Positions 43,416-51,964 of a DNA stretch of 54,723 nucleotides are shown here, in pieces (within the stretch, counting starts at the first letter, position 1; every line of letters starts with the position of its first letter). The notes beneath the pieces are model-generated. The model saw only the letters and a program-made list of their open reading frames with translations. It had not been told where the DNA came from and did no database searches. The stretch covers positions 1 to 54,723 of the forward strand of contig CAZSMK010000008.1 of the NCBI GenBank assembly GCA_964608095.1. Direction: 5' to 3'. Position numbers and translations under genes: made by a program. This stretch comes from CAZSMK01 sp964608095. Lineage in GTDB: Bacteria > Sumerlaeota > Sumerlaeia > MWCT01 > JAGHBZ01.

Positions 43416-44888
43416 ATGACTGATCAGAAACAAAGTCTGTCCTACCTCGTTATCAAGGGCGGGGTGATAGTGTCCATACTCAAGGTGATCGAACGTGGTT
43501 TGAGTATGATACGCCTTATCATTCTCGCCAATTTTCTCGCTCCACAGGATTTTGGACTTATGGGTGTAGCATTACTTACTCTGACTACGATTGACACCTT
43601 TTCACAACCGGGCTTTCGCCAGGCACTGGTGCAGAAGAAGGAAAACGTTGACGACTATCTCAATCCTGCGTGGACCTTGCTTGTTTTACGAGGAAGTATT
43701 CTCTTCCTTGTGCTTCTGCTCATCGCCCCGCTGGGCGCCCGGTTCTTCGAGGCTCCCCAGGCATGCCTTTTGATTCAGGTCATCGCACTCTCCCTTATCT
43801 TTCAGGCATTCACCAATATCGGCGTGGTGTTCTTTCAAAAACATCTCGACTTTCATAAACAATTCTTCTTCCATTTGAGCGGTGTAGTGGTCGATTTTGT
43901 GGTTGCTCTCACCCTCGCGATTCTCACCGGCAGTGTCTGGTCGCTCGTCTTTGGACTACTGGCAGGACACTTCACGCGTATGGTGATAAGTTATGTCATC
44001 CATCCTTTCCGTCCGCGATTCAATCTCGATTCCTCCCGGCTCAAGGAGCTTTTCAACTTCGGCAAATGGGTGTTGGGTTCCGGGGTACTTGTGTTTCTCA
44101 TCACGCAGGGCGATAGTATCGTCGTCGGAAAGTTCGTAGGTATCACTGCGCTGGGGTTATATCAGTTGGCGTATCGCATATCCAACATGCCTGCGACTGA
44201 AATCACCCATATCATCTCACAGGTTACTTTTCCCGCGTATTCGAAGTTGCAGGACAATATTGAACGCCTTAGAGAGGCATATTTAAAAGTCCTCACCATA
44301 GTCGGATTTCTGACGATCCCTCTTGCTTCCGCCCTCATCCTTTTTGCACATAATTTTGTTGCTCTCTGTATGAGTGAAAAATGGTTTCCGTTAATACCAG
44401 TGCTTCAAGTATTAGCCATTGCCGGTCTGTTCAGGTCGCTTGCCGCAACTGCCGGTCCCGTATTCTACGCTATAGGCAAACCGAAACTTGATACACACTG
44501 GCAAGTAGTCCGCTTTGCAATAATGATGCTGTTGATTTTTCCTTTTATCCAGAAATGGAGCGTATCAGGCGCGGCATGGGCGGTCGTCTCGAGTATCTTT
44601 GTAACCATGCTCGGATTCGGCTATTTCGTTAAAAAAATCACCTCATGCAATATAAAGGCTATTTTTGTCCCTCTGGTATTTCCGTTGCTGAGTTCTTTAA
44701 TCGCAACATACGGTGTTATTATGGCACAGCGCCAATTCGAGTCCATAAACGGCTTTATATTTGTGTTGTTGATTATGCTTTTCAGTCTGATTTATCTTGT
44801 TACGATTTATATCTGGCAGAAATTGTTCGAATACCGTATCATTCAATTAGTTACCGACACTATCAAGACACTGAAAAACAAGATATAA
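43416..44888 (+). CDS. Polysaccharide flippase, MOP superfamily (Wzx-like)
   Basis: The 490-residue protein has about 12-14 membrane segments. It contains FLAPQDFGLMGVALL near 40-54, a hallmark of the O-antigen/colanic acid translocase (WzxC-type) family, and AGHFTRMVISYVIHPFRPRF later. It moves undecaprenyl-linked oligosaccharide to the outer face of the inner membrane. A methyltransferase and a glycosyltransferase follow within five bases of each other, forming a small surface-glycan operon. The start is ATG with weak upstream purines. Confidence 0.88.
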   Translation: MTDQKQSLSYLVIKGGVIVSILKVIERGLSMIRLIILANFLAPQDFGLMGVALLTLTTIDTFSQPGFRQALVQKKENVDDYLNPAWTLLVLRGSILFLVLLLIAPLGARFFEAPQACLLIQVIALSLIFQAFTNIGVVFFQKHLDFHKQFFFHLSGVVVDFVVALTLAILTGSVWSLVFGLLAGHFTRMVISYVIHPFRPRFNLDSSRLKELFNFGKWVLGSGVLVFLITQGDSIVVGKFVGITALGLYQLAYRISNMPATEITHIISQVTFPAYSKLQDNIERLREAYLKVLTIVGFLTIPLASALILFAHNFVALCMSEKWFPLIPVLQVLAIAGLFRSLAATAGPVFYAIGKPKLDTHWQVVRFAIMMLLIFPFIQKWSVSGAAWAVVSSIFVTMLGFGYFVKKITSCNIKAIFVPLVFPLLSSLIATYGVIMAQRQFESINGFIFVLLIMLFSLIYLVTIYIWQKLFEYRIIQLVTDTIKTLKNKI

Positions 44889-44889
44889 G

Positions 44890-45528
44890 ATGCAACCATT
44901 ACACCCAGCGCCAAAGAAGAAGCGCCCATATACTCATATCTATGATAAAAAAGGACGGTTTAGCAGTTATTGGCATCAACTCAACGAGATTATGATGCTT
45001 GAACCCAGCAGCATTCTGGAAATCGGTATAGGGACGAGATTTCTCACCGATTACTTGAGGAAATGGGGCTATGAACCAATAACGATGGATATCGAGCCGG
45101 CGGTGAAACCTCATGTTGTGGGCGATGTTCGCGCCCTGCCATTTCGCGATGAATCATTCGACACGATCTGTTGTTTTCAGGTTCTCGAGCATCTTCCCTA
45201 CTCAGAGTTTCAACGCGCTCTCGCGGAAATCCAGCGTGTGGTAACGCGGAATATCGTTATCTCTCTCCCGGATGTCAGCCGCCATTATCGTTTTCTTATA
45301 ACCATACCGAAAATCGGCGAAGTCAAACGCTTGATAGAAGTCCCGCGTAGGCGAAATCCCCTACGGGTACACGATGAAGAGCATCAATGGGAAATAGGCA
45401 TGCAGGGCTATCCACTCAAAAAGATCAAAACCGATCTCACGGCAACGGGGCTCGATATTATAAACACGTATCGCGTGTTCGAATATCCCTATCACCGCTT
45501 TTTTATACTGAAGAAACGCAGGGGCTGA
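44890..45528 (+). CDS. SAM-dependent methyltransferase
   Basis: The 212-residue class I methyltransferase has motif I ILEIGIGTRFLTDYL (about 38-52), an acidic residue in ITMDIEP, then RALPFRDESFDTICCFQVLEHL, the Methyltransf_11 pattern. It begins two bases after the flippase stop and ends four bases before the glycosyltransferase start. This suggests methylation of a sugar or lipid-linked glycan. The acceptor is not known. Confidence 0.85.
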   Translation: MQPLHPAPKKKRPYTHIYDKKGRFSSYWHQLNEIMMLEPSSILEIGIGTRFLTDYLRKWGYEPITMDIEPAVKPHVVGDVRALPFRDESFDTICCFQVLEHLPYSEFQRALAEIQRVVTRNIVISLPDVSRHYRFLITIPKIGEVKRLIEVPRRRNPLRVHDEEHQWEIGMQGYPLKKIKTDLTATGLDIINTYRVFEYPYHRFFILKKRRG

Positions 45529-45532
45529 ATAC

Positions 45533-46468
45533 ATGTGTCCAACCGGTGAAAAACCATTAGTAAGTGTGATAATCCCTACGCACAATCGTCCGGAACACCT
45601 GCGTCGGGCTCTCCTTAGTGTAGTAAACCAGACCTATTCTGAGGTCGAGATAATCGTTGTTGACGACGCCTCCTCTCAAGACCTGAAAGGCATGGTAAAG
45701 GAGCTGTCAAATCCCTGCGTGACGTTCATAAGACACCAGACCAATCGTGGCGCATCCGCCGCACGAAACACCGGACTTAACGCCGCTCAGGGGAAATACA
45801 TCAACTTCCTTGACGATGACGATGAACTCATGCCCTCGAAAATAGAAAAACAGATCGCCTTGCTTGAAGGTACGCATAACGATGCTGGCATGATTTATAG
45901 CGGGTACTGTTACGGACTCGAACGTACCGGCGAGATAATTCACCGGAGTATGCCCACACATTCCGGTGATGTGTTTGTCCGGTTCTTGCACAGCAACTTT
46001 ATAGTCATGCATGCGGCATTGGTGAGACGAGAATGTGTAGAAAAAGTGGGCGGTCTCGACGAATCCTTGCCCGGGTGTCAGGACTGGGACCTCTGGCTGC
46101 GGGTTTCACGTGAGTTTAAATGCGCCAACTTAGAGGAGGTTCTCGCCACCGTATGGGTTCACGGGTGGCAGATCACCTCTGATCTTGAACGCAAAATACG
46201 AAGCCGTGAAATGATCAGGGGAAAATATGCAAAAGAACTTGCAAACCATCCGTCGATTCATGCTTTTCATCTGTCGCGGCTTGGAAAACTCTATTTTCTT
46301 GCCGGCAACAAAAAAAGAGCCCGGGCGTATCTCTGGCAGGCATATAAACTTAGCCCGGGACAGGTCAAGCAGCTGCTTCATCTGGCGTTCTCTCTGGCAG
46401 CGCCACGGCGGTACAGCGAATTTCTACATAACAGGCAATTCAAAGTAGGCGATATAACTTTTTACTAA
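45533..46468 (+). CDS. Family 2 glycosyltransferase
   Basis: The 311-residue GT-A enzyme opens LVSVIIPTHNRPEHLRRALLSV. IIVVDDASSQ follows, then RGASAARNTGLNAAQGKYINFLDDDDEL, where the DDD is the metal-binding DXD. LPGCQDWDLWLRVS supplies the acceptor-side acidic residue. The C-terminal 100 residues are helical and contain a TPR-like pair (YFLAGNKKRARAYLWQAYKL). It is third in the flippase operon. Confidence 0.9.
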   Translation: MCPTGEKPLVSVIIPTHNRPEHLRRALLSVVNQTYSEVEIIVVDDASSQDLKGMVKELSNPCVTFIRHQTNRGASAARNTGLNAAQGKYINFLDDDDELMPSKIEKQIALLEGTHNDAGMIYSGYCYGLERTGEIIHRSMPTHSGDVFVRFLHSNFIVMHAALVRRECVEKVGGLDESLPGCQDWDLWLRVSREFKCANLEEVLATVWVHGWQITSDLERKIRSREMIRGKYAKELANHPSIHAFHLSRLGKLYFLAGNKKRARAYLWQAYKLSPGQVKQLLHLAFSLAAPRRYSEFLHNRQFKVGDITFY

Positions 46469-46486
46469 TAAAAAGGAAGGAGAACT

Positions 46487-47593
46487 ATGGGACGTATCAA
46501 CCTTTTTGAATCGACTAAAGTGGGTGGTGTCGAGTTAAGGAACCGTTTTATGCGTTCAGCCACCCATGAATGGCTTGCATCGGATGAAGGATACGTGACA
46601 GATCGGATGCTCGACTTTTATCAGACATTAGCGCGTGGAGAAATCGGCTTGATTGTGCCCGGATACTCGTATATCGAGCCGACCGGAAAATCAAGCAAAC
46701 GCCAGGGCGCCATTTATGATGACTCGTTCATCCCGGGATATAAGAAACTGACGGACGTGGTACACGAGGAGGGCGGCGCAATTGCCCTTCAGATCGTTCA
46801 TGGCGGTCGACAGGTCAAACCCGATTTGATAGAGGGTGACGCGCCACTTGCACCTTCAGAGGTAAGGGACAGCTCTACTGGCATTATACCCAGAGAGATG
46901 ACTGATGAAGAGATCGCGCGCATAAAGACAAAGTTTGTGGAAGCAGTTGAAAGGAGTCGTAAGGCGGGATTCGACGCAGTCCAACTTCACATTGCCCATG
47001 GGTTTTTATTGAGTGAATTCATCTCGCCTTATACCAACAGGAGAAATGACCGATGGGGTGGTTCGACGGAGAACCGCTGCAGGTTGATTCTTGAAATTAT
47101 AGAAGGGGCACGGAAAAAAGTCGGCGATGACTTCCCCATTTTCGCCAAATTGAATTCCACCGATGGGATAGAAGGTGGATTAAGTGCAGAAGAAAGCGCT
47201 CGTGTTGCGGCTTTATTATCATCCGCAGGAGTGTCCTTAATCGAAGTAAGCGGCGGAATCGGTGAAGCCGGCGAAATTGCTGCACGGTCGTACATCCTTC
47301 AACCTGAAGATGAAGCCTATTTCGCATCCGGGGCGCGGCTCATTAAACAAGCCGTTGGCGAGCGCACAAAAGTGGCTTTGGTTGGAGGACTTCGTTCTCT
47401 CGAAGTTATGCAACGTATGGTGGATAACGGGAACACCGATATTGTATCAATGAGCCGGCCTTTTATCCGTGAACCCGATCTGGTCTTGAAACTCAAAAAA
47501 GGCAAAAAACAAAAAGGGGATTGCATCTCGTGTAATGGATGTTACTGCCCGGACGGCATTCGTTGCGTAATATTGGAATCGGAAAGCGCGTGA
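46487..47593 (+). CDS. NADH:flavin oxidoreductase, Old Yellow Enzyme family, with Cys-rich tail
   Basis: The 368-residue FMN-binding TIM barrel reads NLFESTKVGGVELRNRFMRSATHE at the N-terminus. The active-site pair lies in LHIAHGFLLSEFISPYTNRRNDRWGGSTENR, and MSRPFIREPDL is near the end. The last 25 residues hold CISCNGCYCPDGIRC, five cysteines. In larger relatives a cluster at this place binds [4Fe-4S], but those continue into an FAD domain. Here the protein ends shortly after. It reduces an activated alkene or similar substrate; which is unknown. AAGGAAGGAG precedes the ATG. Confidence 0.9.
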   Translation: MGRINLFESTKVGGVELRNRFMRSATHEWLASDEGYVTDRMLDFYQTLARGEIGLIVPGYSYIEPTGKSSKRQGAIYDDSFIPGYKKLTDVVHEEGGAIALQIVHGGRQVKPDLIEGDAPLAPSEVRDSSTGIIPREMTDEEIARIKTKFVEAVERSRKAGFDAVQLHIAHGFLLSEFISPYTNRRNDRWGGSTENRCRLILEIIEGARKKVGDDFPIFAKLNSTDGIEGGLSAEESARVAALLSSAGVSLIEVSGGIGEAGEIAARSYILQPEDEAYFASGARLIKQAVGERTKVALVGGLRSLEVMQRMVDNGNTDIVSMSRPFIREPDLVLKLKKGKKQKGDCISCNGCYCPDGIRCVILESESA

Positions 47594-47635
47594 GTAAAGA
47601 AAGGTGCGAAGGAAGAAGACTTGCAGGAGTGAACC

Positions 47636-48976
47636 TTATAAGGCGATACGCGTCCATCTACCGCGTTGATATAGAGCATAGATAACGGCGGCACGAAACG
47701 CCCAATCAATAACCATCCCAAAGTAAATACCTTGTATTCCCATATTGAGCGTAAAGGCGAGGGTGTAACAAAGAAGGATACGGACAAACACGATACCGAG
47801 CAGCCCTGTGATCATGGGGCTGAGAGTATCGCCGGCGCCGCGAATTCCGCCCGAGATCGTCATCGCCATTGCAAGAAGGGGCTGCTCGAGCGCCATAATC
47901 CTGATTAGTATCACTGCAATAGCAGCGACATCAGGCTCCGGCTTGAAAAACTGAAGAAAAAAGCCGGGAAAGAGAAAAAAACCGAATCCAATGACGGTCA
48001 TAATAATCATTGCTAAAGCGGTGGTCAGTTTAAACGAGACGCGTGCGAGATCGGTCTTTTGTTGCCCCAGGCTTTGCCCGACTAGCGTCGTTGCGGCGAC
48101 TGAAAAACCAAATCCGATCATGAACGAGACCGATTCAATACGAAGCGCGATCACGTGTGAAGCAAGCGCTATCGTACCTATCGCCGCAATCATCTTCACG
48201 AATGCCAGAACTCCTACGGTTCGGATTATCTCTTCTAATCCGTTGGGGATACTAATCCGGATTATGGTCTTGATATAGTCAACGCGAATTTTGCAGAGGT
48301 CTTTCCATGATATCTTGATGAGGGACACATCCGAGAAGAGGGTATAGCCATAAAGTAATGCGCCAAGGATAATAGCGATGGCGCTCCCCACGGCGGCGCC
48401 CGCAATTCCCATACGGGGAAAAATCCAGGGCCCGAAGATGAAAAGATAACTGAAGACGATATTGATGGAATTAATGATAATCATAATGAACATAGGGGTT
48501 TTGGTATCACCCGCGGCACGTAAACAGCCCGCCGCAACGATCTGAAATAAATACAAAAAGCCGAAGAGCATGATAATCCTCAGGTAGAGGGCACCTGCCG
48601 ATGCAACTTCGGGCTCCGCTCCCATCCACATCATGAACTTATGTGCGAAGTAAACGCCCCCTATCGATACAAAAACGCCAATAACGAGCGCCATAATGAT
48701 GCCCTGAGCAACGGCGATGCGAACCTTATCGAAATCGCGCGCTCCATAGTAGCGAGCAACCATCGCCACCACACCGGCGTAAATACATGCCGGAGTGGCA
48801 ATAGTACGCCAGACGATAACACCCGCTACTGCGACAGCTGCAAGATATAGCGAACCCAGATAAGCGATCATCAAGGCATCAACAAGATGGATGAAACTGT
48901 GGGAAAGGTTTTCGAGGATTGCAGGCGTTGCCAATCGCACGATTAATCCAGGGAGTTTGTGACGATTTATTTCCAT
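47636..48976 (-). CDS. MATE-family multidrug/sodium antiporter
   Basis: The 446-residue inner-membrane protein has about 12 segments in two halves. Each half shows the MATE pattern: PAILENLSHSFIHLVDALMIAYLG at the start and NGLEEIIRTVGVLAFVKMIAAIG for the second half. It exports organic cations or drugs using proton or sodium gradients. Its substrate is unknown. It converges on the Old Yellow Enzyme gene with 42 bases between and no visible terminator. Confidence 0.92.
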   Translation of the reverse strand: MEINRHKLPGLIVRLATPAILENLSHSFIHLVDALMIAYLGSLYLAAVAVAGVIVWRTIATPACIYAGVVAMVARYYGARDFDKVRIAVAQGIIMALVIGVFVSIGGVYFAHKFMMWMGAEPEVASAGALYLRIIMLFGFLYLFQIVAAGCLRAAGDTKTPMFIMIIINSINIVFSYLFIFGPWIFPRMGIAGAAVGSAIAIILGALLYGYTLFSDVSLIKISWKDLCKIRVDYIKTIIRISIPNGLEEIIRTVGVLAFVKMIAAIGTIALASHVIALRIESVSFMIGFGFSVAATTLVGQSLGQQKTDLARVSFKLTTALAMIIMTVIGFGFFLFPGFFLQFFKPEPDVAAIAVILIRIMALEQPLLAMAMTISGGIRGAGDTLSPMITGLLGIVFVRILLCYTLAFTLNMGIQGIYFGMVIDWAFRAAVIYALYQRGRWTRIAL

Positions 48977-49306
48977 TGAAAAGATTGCGTCTTTTGAATG
49001 TAAATATTCATCATCTTGTGGTATTGTGGTAAAGGCAACGACTTTTTGAAACCCATTTTATAGAGAACATCTCACAGGCGCTTTTCTATAGGAGCAAGAG
49101 GAAAGGACAGGTCAGATAGGACAAATTGGATAAAGAAAGTCATCTGATCGCAACATAACGAGACATTTCAGCCCTCAATGTCAAGTGTAGACTTTCATAA
49201 CATAAAGGTATTGACAGAAACGAGGTTGAGATAGGAAAATACTATAGATGATTGTATCGATGGTGTAAGTATAGTAGACGCCCCTGCATGAAGAAATAAC
49301 GCGTGT

Positions 49307-49396
49307 GGTGGGGTGGCTGAGTGGATTAAAGCGGCGGTCTTGAAAACCGTTGTCCTTTGACCGGGACCGTGGGTTCGAATCCTACCCCCACCGCCA
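49307..49396 (+). tRNA. tRNA-Ser (anticodon TGA)
   Basis: The acceptor stem is GGTGGGG/CCCCACC with discriminator G and encoded CCA at 49394-49396. The anticodon loop is CTTGAAA in a GCGGT/ACCGT stem. A long variable arm (GTCC...GGAC) and TTCGAAT T-loop identify a class II serine tRNA for UCA codons. The spacer upstream (48977-49306) has no gene; a TTGACA near 49212 lacks a clear -10. Confidence 0.97.
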
Positions 49397-49501
49397 TAAC
49401 TTTTTTAGAAATTATCAATCGGCTCTTTGAGAATGGGTTTCGTCACATAAGATATAAGTCGTTGTTTTTGAGGCGAAGCCGGGACAAAAAACACGTTGGA
49501 T

Positions 49502-49591
49502 GGAGAGGTGGCCGAGTGGATTAAGGCGGCACCCTGCTAAGGTGTTTCTCTCGCAAGGGAGACGTGGGTTCGAATCCCACCCTCTCCGCCA
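49502..49591 (+). tRNA. tRNA-Ser (anticodon GCT)
   Basis: The acceptor stem is GGAGAGG/CCTCTCC with discriminator G and encoded CCA at 49589-49591. The anticodon loop is CTGCTAA in a GCACC/GGTGT stem. The long variable arm is TCTC..GGGAGA. The T-arm is GTGGG/CCCAC. It reads AGC and AGU. It lies 105 bases after tRNA-Ser(TGA). Confidence 0.97.
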
Positions 49592-49699
49592 GCTTTTTTG
49601 AGTGTGTGCATTAAATTCTCATTCAGGTGCGCGAATTGAATAACCAACTACTGGATGTGAACCTTTAGACTTTGCATTTTTTCCAGCATAACGTGCGCG

Positions 49700-49930
49700 A
49701 TGTTCAACAATTTTCATACTTCTCCGGGAAAGATCCTTATTATATTCGGCATCATTTTCATCGTTATAGGATGTATTCTCCTTCTTGCCTCACGCTTTAA
49801 ACTATTTGGCAATCTTCCGGGCGACATCAAAATTAAAAAAGACAACTTTACCCTCTATTTCCCCTTAGCTACCTGCATACTCCTGAGTATAATTCTGACG
49901 ATTATCCTGAACGTGATGTTACGGCGTTAG
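49700..49930 (+). CDS. DUF2905 family small membrane protein
   Basis: The 76-residue protein has two membrane segments (about 10-28 and 52-72) separated by FKLFGNLPGDIKIKKDNFTLYFPLATCIL. The PGDI and FPLATSIL-like phrases define DUF2905. The function is unknown; members are widespread, short, and inner-membrane. It follows the serine tRNAs. Confidence 0.82.
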   Translation: MFNNFHTSPGKILIIFGIIFIVIGCILLLASRFKLFGNLPGDIKIKKDNFTLYFPLATCILLSIILTIILNVMLRR

Positions 49931-49934
49931 ATAG

Positions 49935-49976
49935 GGCAGATTGTAAACTCTACCCTGGAAGGATTGGAAATCTGCC
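49935..49976 (+). repeat. Hairpin copy of a GTAAACTC/GAAATC(T/G)GCCGT repeat
   Basis: GGCAGATT at 49935-49942 pairs perfectly with AATCTGCC at 49969-49976. The text from GATTGTAAACTCTACCCTGG to ATCTGCCGT aligns with 50142-50181. It lies just after the DUF2905 gene but has no T-run, so it is not a terminator. Confidence 0.6.
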
Positions 49977-49995
49977 GTAAAAAAATTTGTAACAT

Positions 49996-50036
49996 CCTCG
50001 CACTCGCGTTCGCACGCCTGAGGATGCGCGCTCTCT
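49996..50036 (-). repeat. GAGTGCG repeat copy (reverse orientation)
   Basis: The reverse complement reads AGGCGTGCGAACGCGAGTGCGAGG and matches the copy at 19581-19630 across CAGGCGTGCGAACGCG. Confidence 0.6.
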
Positions 50037-50120
50037 GTTATTTTTTCGAAGTAGGGTCGTTCGGCCCGAACGACCCCGGCAGAAGATTAAAACAAATATC
50101 ATATTGTGATTATCAATACG

Positions 50121-50220
50121 GATCGTAGATTCGGCGTTAGCGAAATCGTAAACTCGCTCTGGAGAATCGGAGATTCGCCGTGGCGGATGTGTATCTTTTG
50201 CGAATCGAAGACTCGCCGTG
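50121..50220 (+). repeat. Degenerate repeats of ATCG(G/T/A)AGA(T/C)TCGCCGT
   Basis: Four units are seen: ATCGTAGATTCGGCGT at 50122, ATCGTAAACTCGCTCT near 50143, ATCGGAGATTCGCCGT near 50166 and ATCGAAGACTCGCCGT near 50204. No gene lies in 49931-50381. A short frame can be read but its codons are just repeat phrases. Confidence 0.6.
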
Positions 50221-50381
50221 TCAAAATTAAAAAAAACGATAATTTCGATTTATACCATCGAGATATGGACGATAAAATACGAGGTGCTTCAGATTTGTTT
50301 TTTGTGTTGACTTTATGCTTTACCATCACAAAAAATACCGTTATCATAAAACTTACTTAAACATGTCCAGAGGGTGAAAAA

Positions 50382-51854
50382 ATGAAAATCGTAAAAAATG
50401 CGAGATTCGCATTCATCATTTCCTTGATTACCGTAGTCCTACTACTGGGTGGTATAGCACCAGCGCAACAAACCATCACAATAGAATCAACAAAGGGGGG
50501 ACCGGGTGCGATAGTATATATTCCGGTTCATCTCAGTGATGGATGCGGTATAGGTGGAATCAACGCGACAGTAAATTTCAGCCCGGGCGTGATCAGCAAC
50601 ATCTCGATGGTGAAGGGAGATCTCCTGAACACGCATGTGGTGGATTATAATACCGTGTCCTCGATGGAATTTCGTTTCCTCGCCTACGCAAATCCAACGG
50701 CTTCATTCAATTCAGGCGCAGGGTATGTCGGCTACATCAAGGGTACAATAAGCCAATCTGCAACACCGGGTTCACAGGTTACGGTAACATTGACAGATAG
50801 CGCATTAGGCACCACAGACGGGCAGAGCGTTGAGGATATCTCAACCGTAAACGGCGTCATTGACATTTACCCTGCTGCATTCAGCTTCGACGTAGATTCG
50901 CAGGGCTGGCAATTCAAGGGAAAAGTCAGCGAGTATGATGAACCTGATTATACCGACCAGGGCGGACACCTCGGTCTCAACGCGCTCGGGTCGACTAAAT
51001 CATTCTCATACTGGGAAAGTACGGACTTACCGATTCAGGACGGGAAAGTATATCGAGCCGCGTGGACAGTCGGAAGCAGCGTTACGGATCCCAATTTAGC
51101 GGTACAATACAGGTTACGCGTAAACCAGAAAGACAGCTGGCAGGCGTGGGAACGCATCGTGGACAGTTATAAGAGCCAGAGCCCCTCAGCCGGCAATCCC
51201 AAAACATATAATCTCTTCTTTGATCCTTCACTCACCGGTGTAGCAGACGATGTCGTCGTTTACTCATTCGATATTTTGAGTTTCAACACCGAGGACGACA
51301 CAAATTCATGGCTCTACCTCGATGAGATGGTGGTATCAGAAGTTGCGGTTACTGAAGGCGCCCAGGTGGCGAGTTATGACTTCGAAAGCGATGGCGAGGG
51401 CTGGCAATTCAGCGGTCCCGTACCGCCGTACAATCCTCTCTCTGTAGCGCTCCAATCCGGAAAACTTGCCTTGTCGCCGGATGGCGCAATAAACGCCTTT
51501 GCCTATGTCTTTAGTCCGGAAATCACGATTGAAGATGCGAAAGTATATCGAGTGCGTTACGAAGTGGGAAGCACCACTTCTGATGCAGATCAATGTATCC
51601 GGTTCCGCACCAGGCTAAATCAGAAAGGCGCATGGCAAGGACTCGAACGTGATGTGAACAGCTTTAACGGGCAGGCGCCGGCTAATATGACAACCAAATA
51701 CTACCACCTGATTTACGCTCCACTTGTAACCGATACAGAAGATAACAAGATGGATGTTTCCTTTGATGTCTTGAGCTTCGAGAGCGCTGATGACGTGAAC
51801 TCGTGGGTGTACCTCGAAAGTCTGACCGTTAACGAAGTTACTCTAAGCGAATAA
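50382..51854 (+). CDS. Secreted protein with cohesin-like domain and two homologous beta-rich repeats
   Basis: The 490-residue protein has a signal peptide (about 1-29, ...GGIAPAQQ). Residues about 30-165 look like a cohesin/carbohydrate-binding fold (IESTKGGPGAIVYIPVHLSDG, GINATVNFSPGV, then TVTLTDSALGTTDG). Two related domains follow: about 168-325 (FDVDSQGWQFKGKV ... YRLRVNQKDSWQAWER ... FDILSFNTEDDTNSW) and about 331-488 (FESDGEGWQFSGPV ... FRTRLNQKGAWQGLER ... FDVLSFESADDVNSW). Such domains often bind sugars. No enzyme domain or sorting tail is visible. It is probably an exported, possibly surface, protein. The ribosome binding site is AGAGGGTG. Confidence 0.75.
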   Translation: MKIVKNARFAFIISLITVVLLLGGIAPAQQTITIESTKGGPGAIVYIPVHLSDGCGIGGINATVNFSPGVISNISMVKGDLLNTHVVDYNTVSSMEFRFLAYANPTASFNSGAGYVGYIKGTISQSATPGSQVTVTLTDSALGTTDGQSVEDISTVNGVIDIYPAAFSFDVDSQGWQFKGKVSEYDEPDYTDQGGHLGLNALGSTKSFSYWESTDLPIQDGKVYRAAWTVGSSVTDPNLAVQYRLRVNQKDSWQAWERIVDSYKSQSPSAGNPKTYNLFFDPSLTGVADDVVVYSFDILSFNTEDDTNSWLYLDEMVVSEVAVTEGAQVASYDFESDGEGWQFSGPVPPYNPLSVALQSGKLALSPDGAINAFAYVFSPEITIEDAKVYRVRYEVGSTTSDADQCIRFRTRLNQKGAWQGLERDVNSFNGQAPANMTTKYYHLIYAPLVTDTEDNKMDVSFDVLSFESADDVNSWVYLESLTVNEVTLSE

Positions 51855-51886
51855 GCAAACAAACCTCGATCGCTATTGAAAAAGAA

Positions 51887-51920
51887 AAACCCCGCAAGAT
51901 AATCTTGCGGGGTTTCTTTT
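51887..51920. terminator. Bidirectional intrinsic terminator
   Basis: AACCCCGCAAGAT and ATCTTGCGGGGTT form a perfect stem of 13 pairs with a very short loop. T-runs lie on both sides (TTTCTTTTT downstream, the complement of AAAAAGAAAAA upstream). It serves both the cohesin-like gene and the converging secreted-protein gene. Confidence 0.92.
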
Positions 51921-51964
51921 TACTCCAAAAAGGTATGAATCATCCGGGCAACAACCAGCCATTG

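Noticed and set aside
49307..49591. tRNA-Ser pair as integration site of a mobile element
   Set aside because: No integrase gene or duplicated tRNA 3' end was found within the window.
50106..50360. 84-codon frame in the 49.9-50.4 kb spacer
   Set aside because: Most of its codons are the ATCG-AGATTCGCCG repeat. It has no start signal and no recognised domain.
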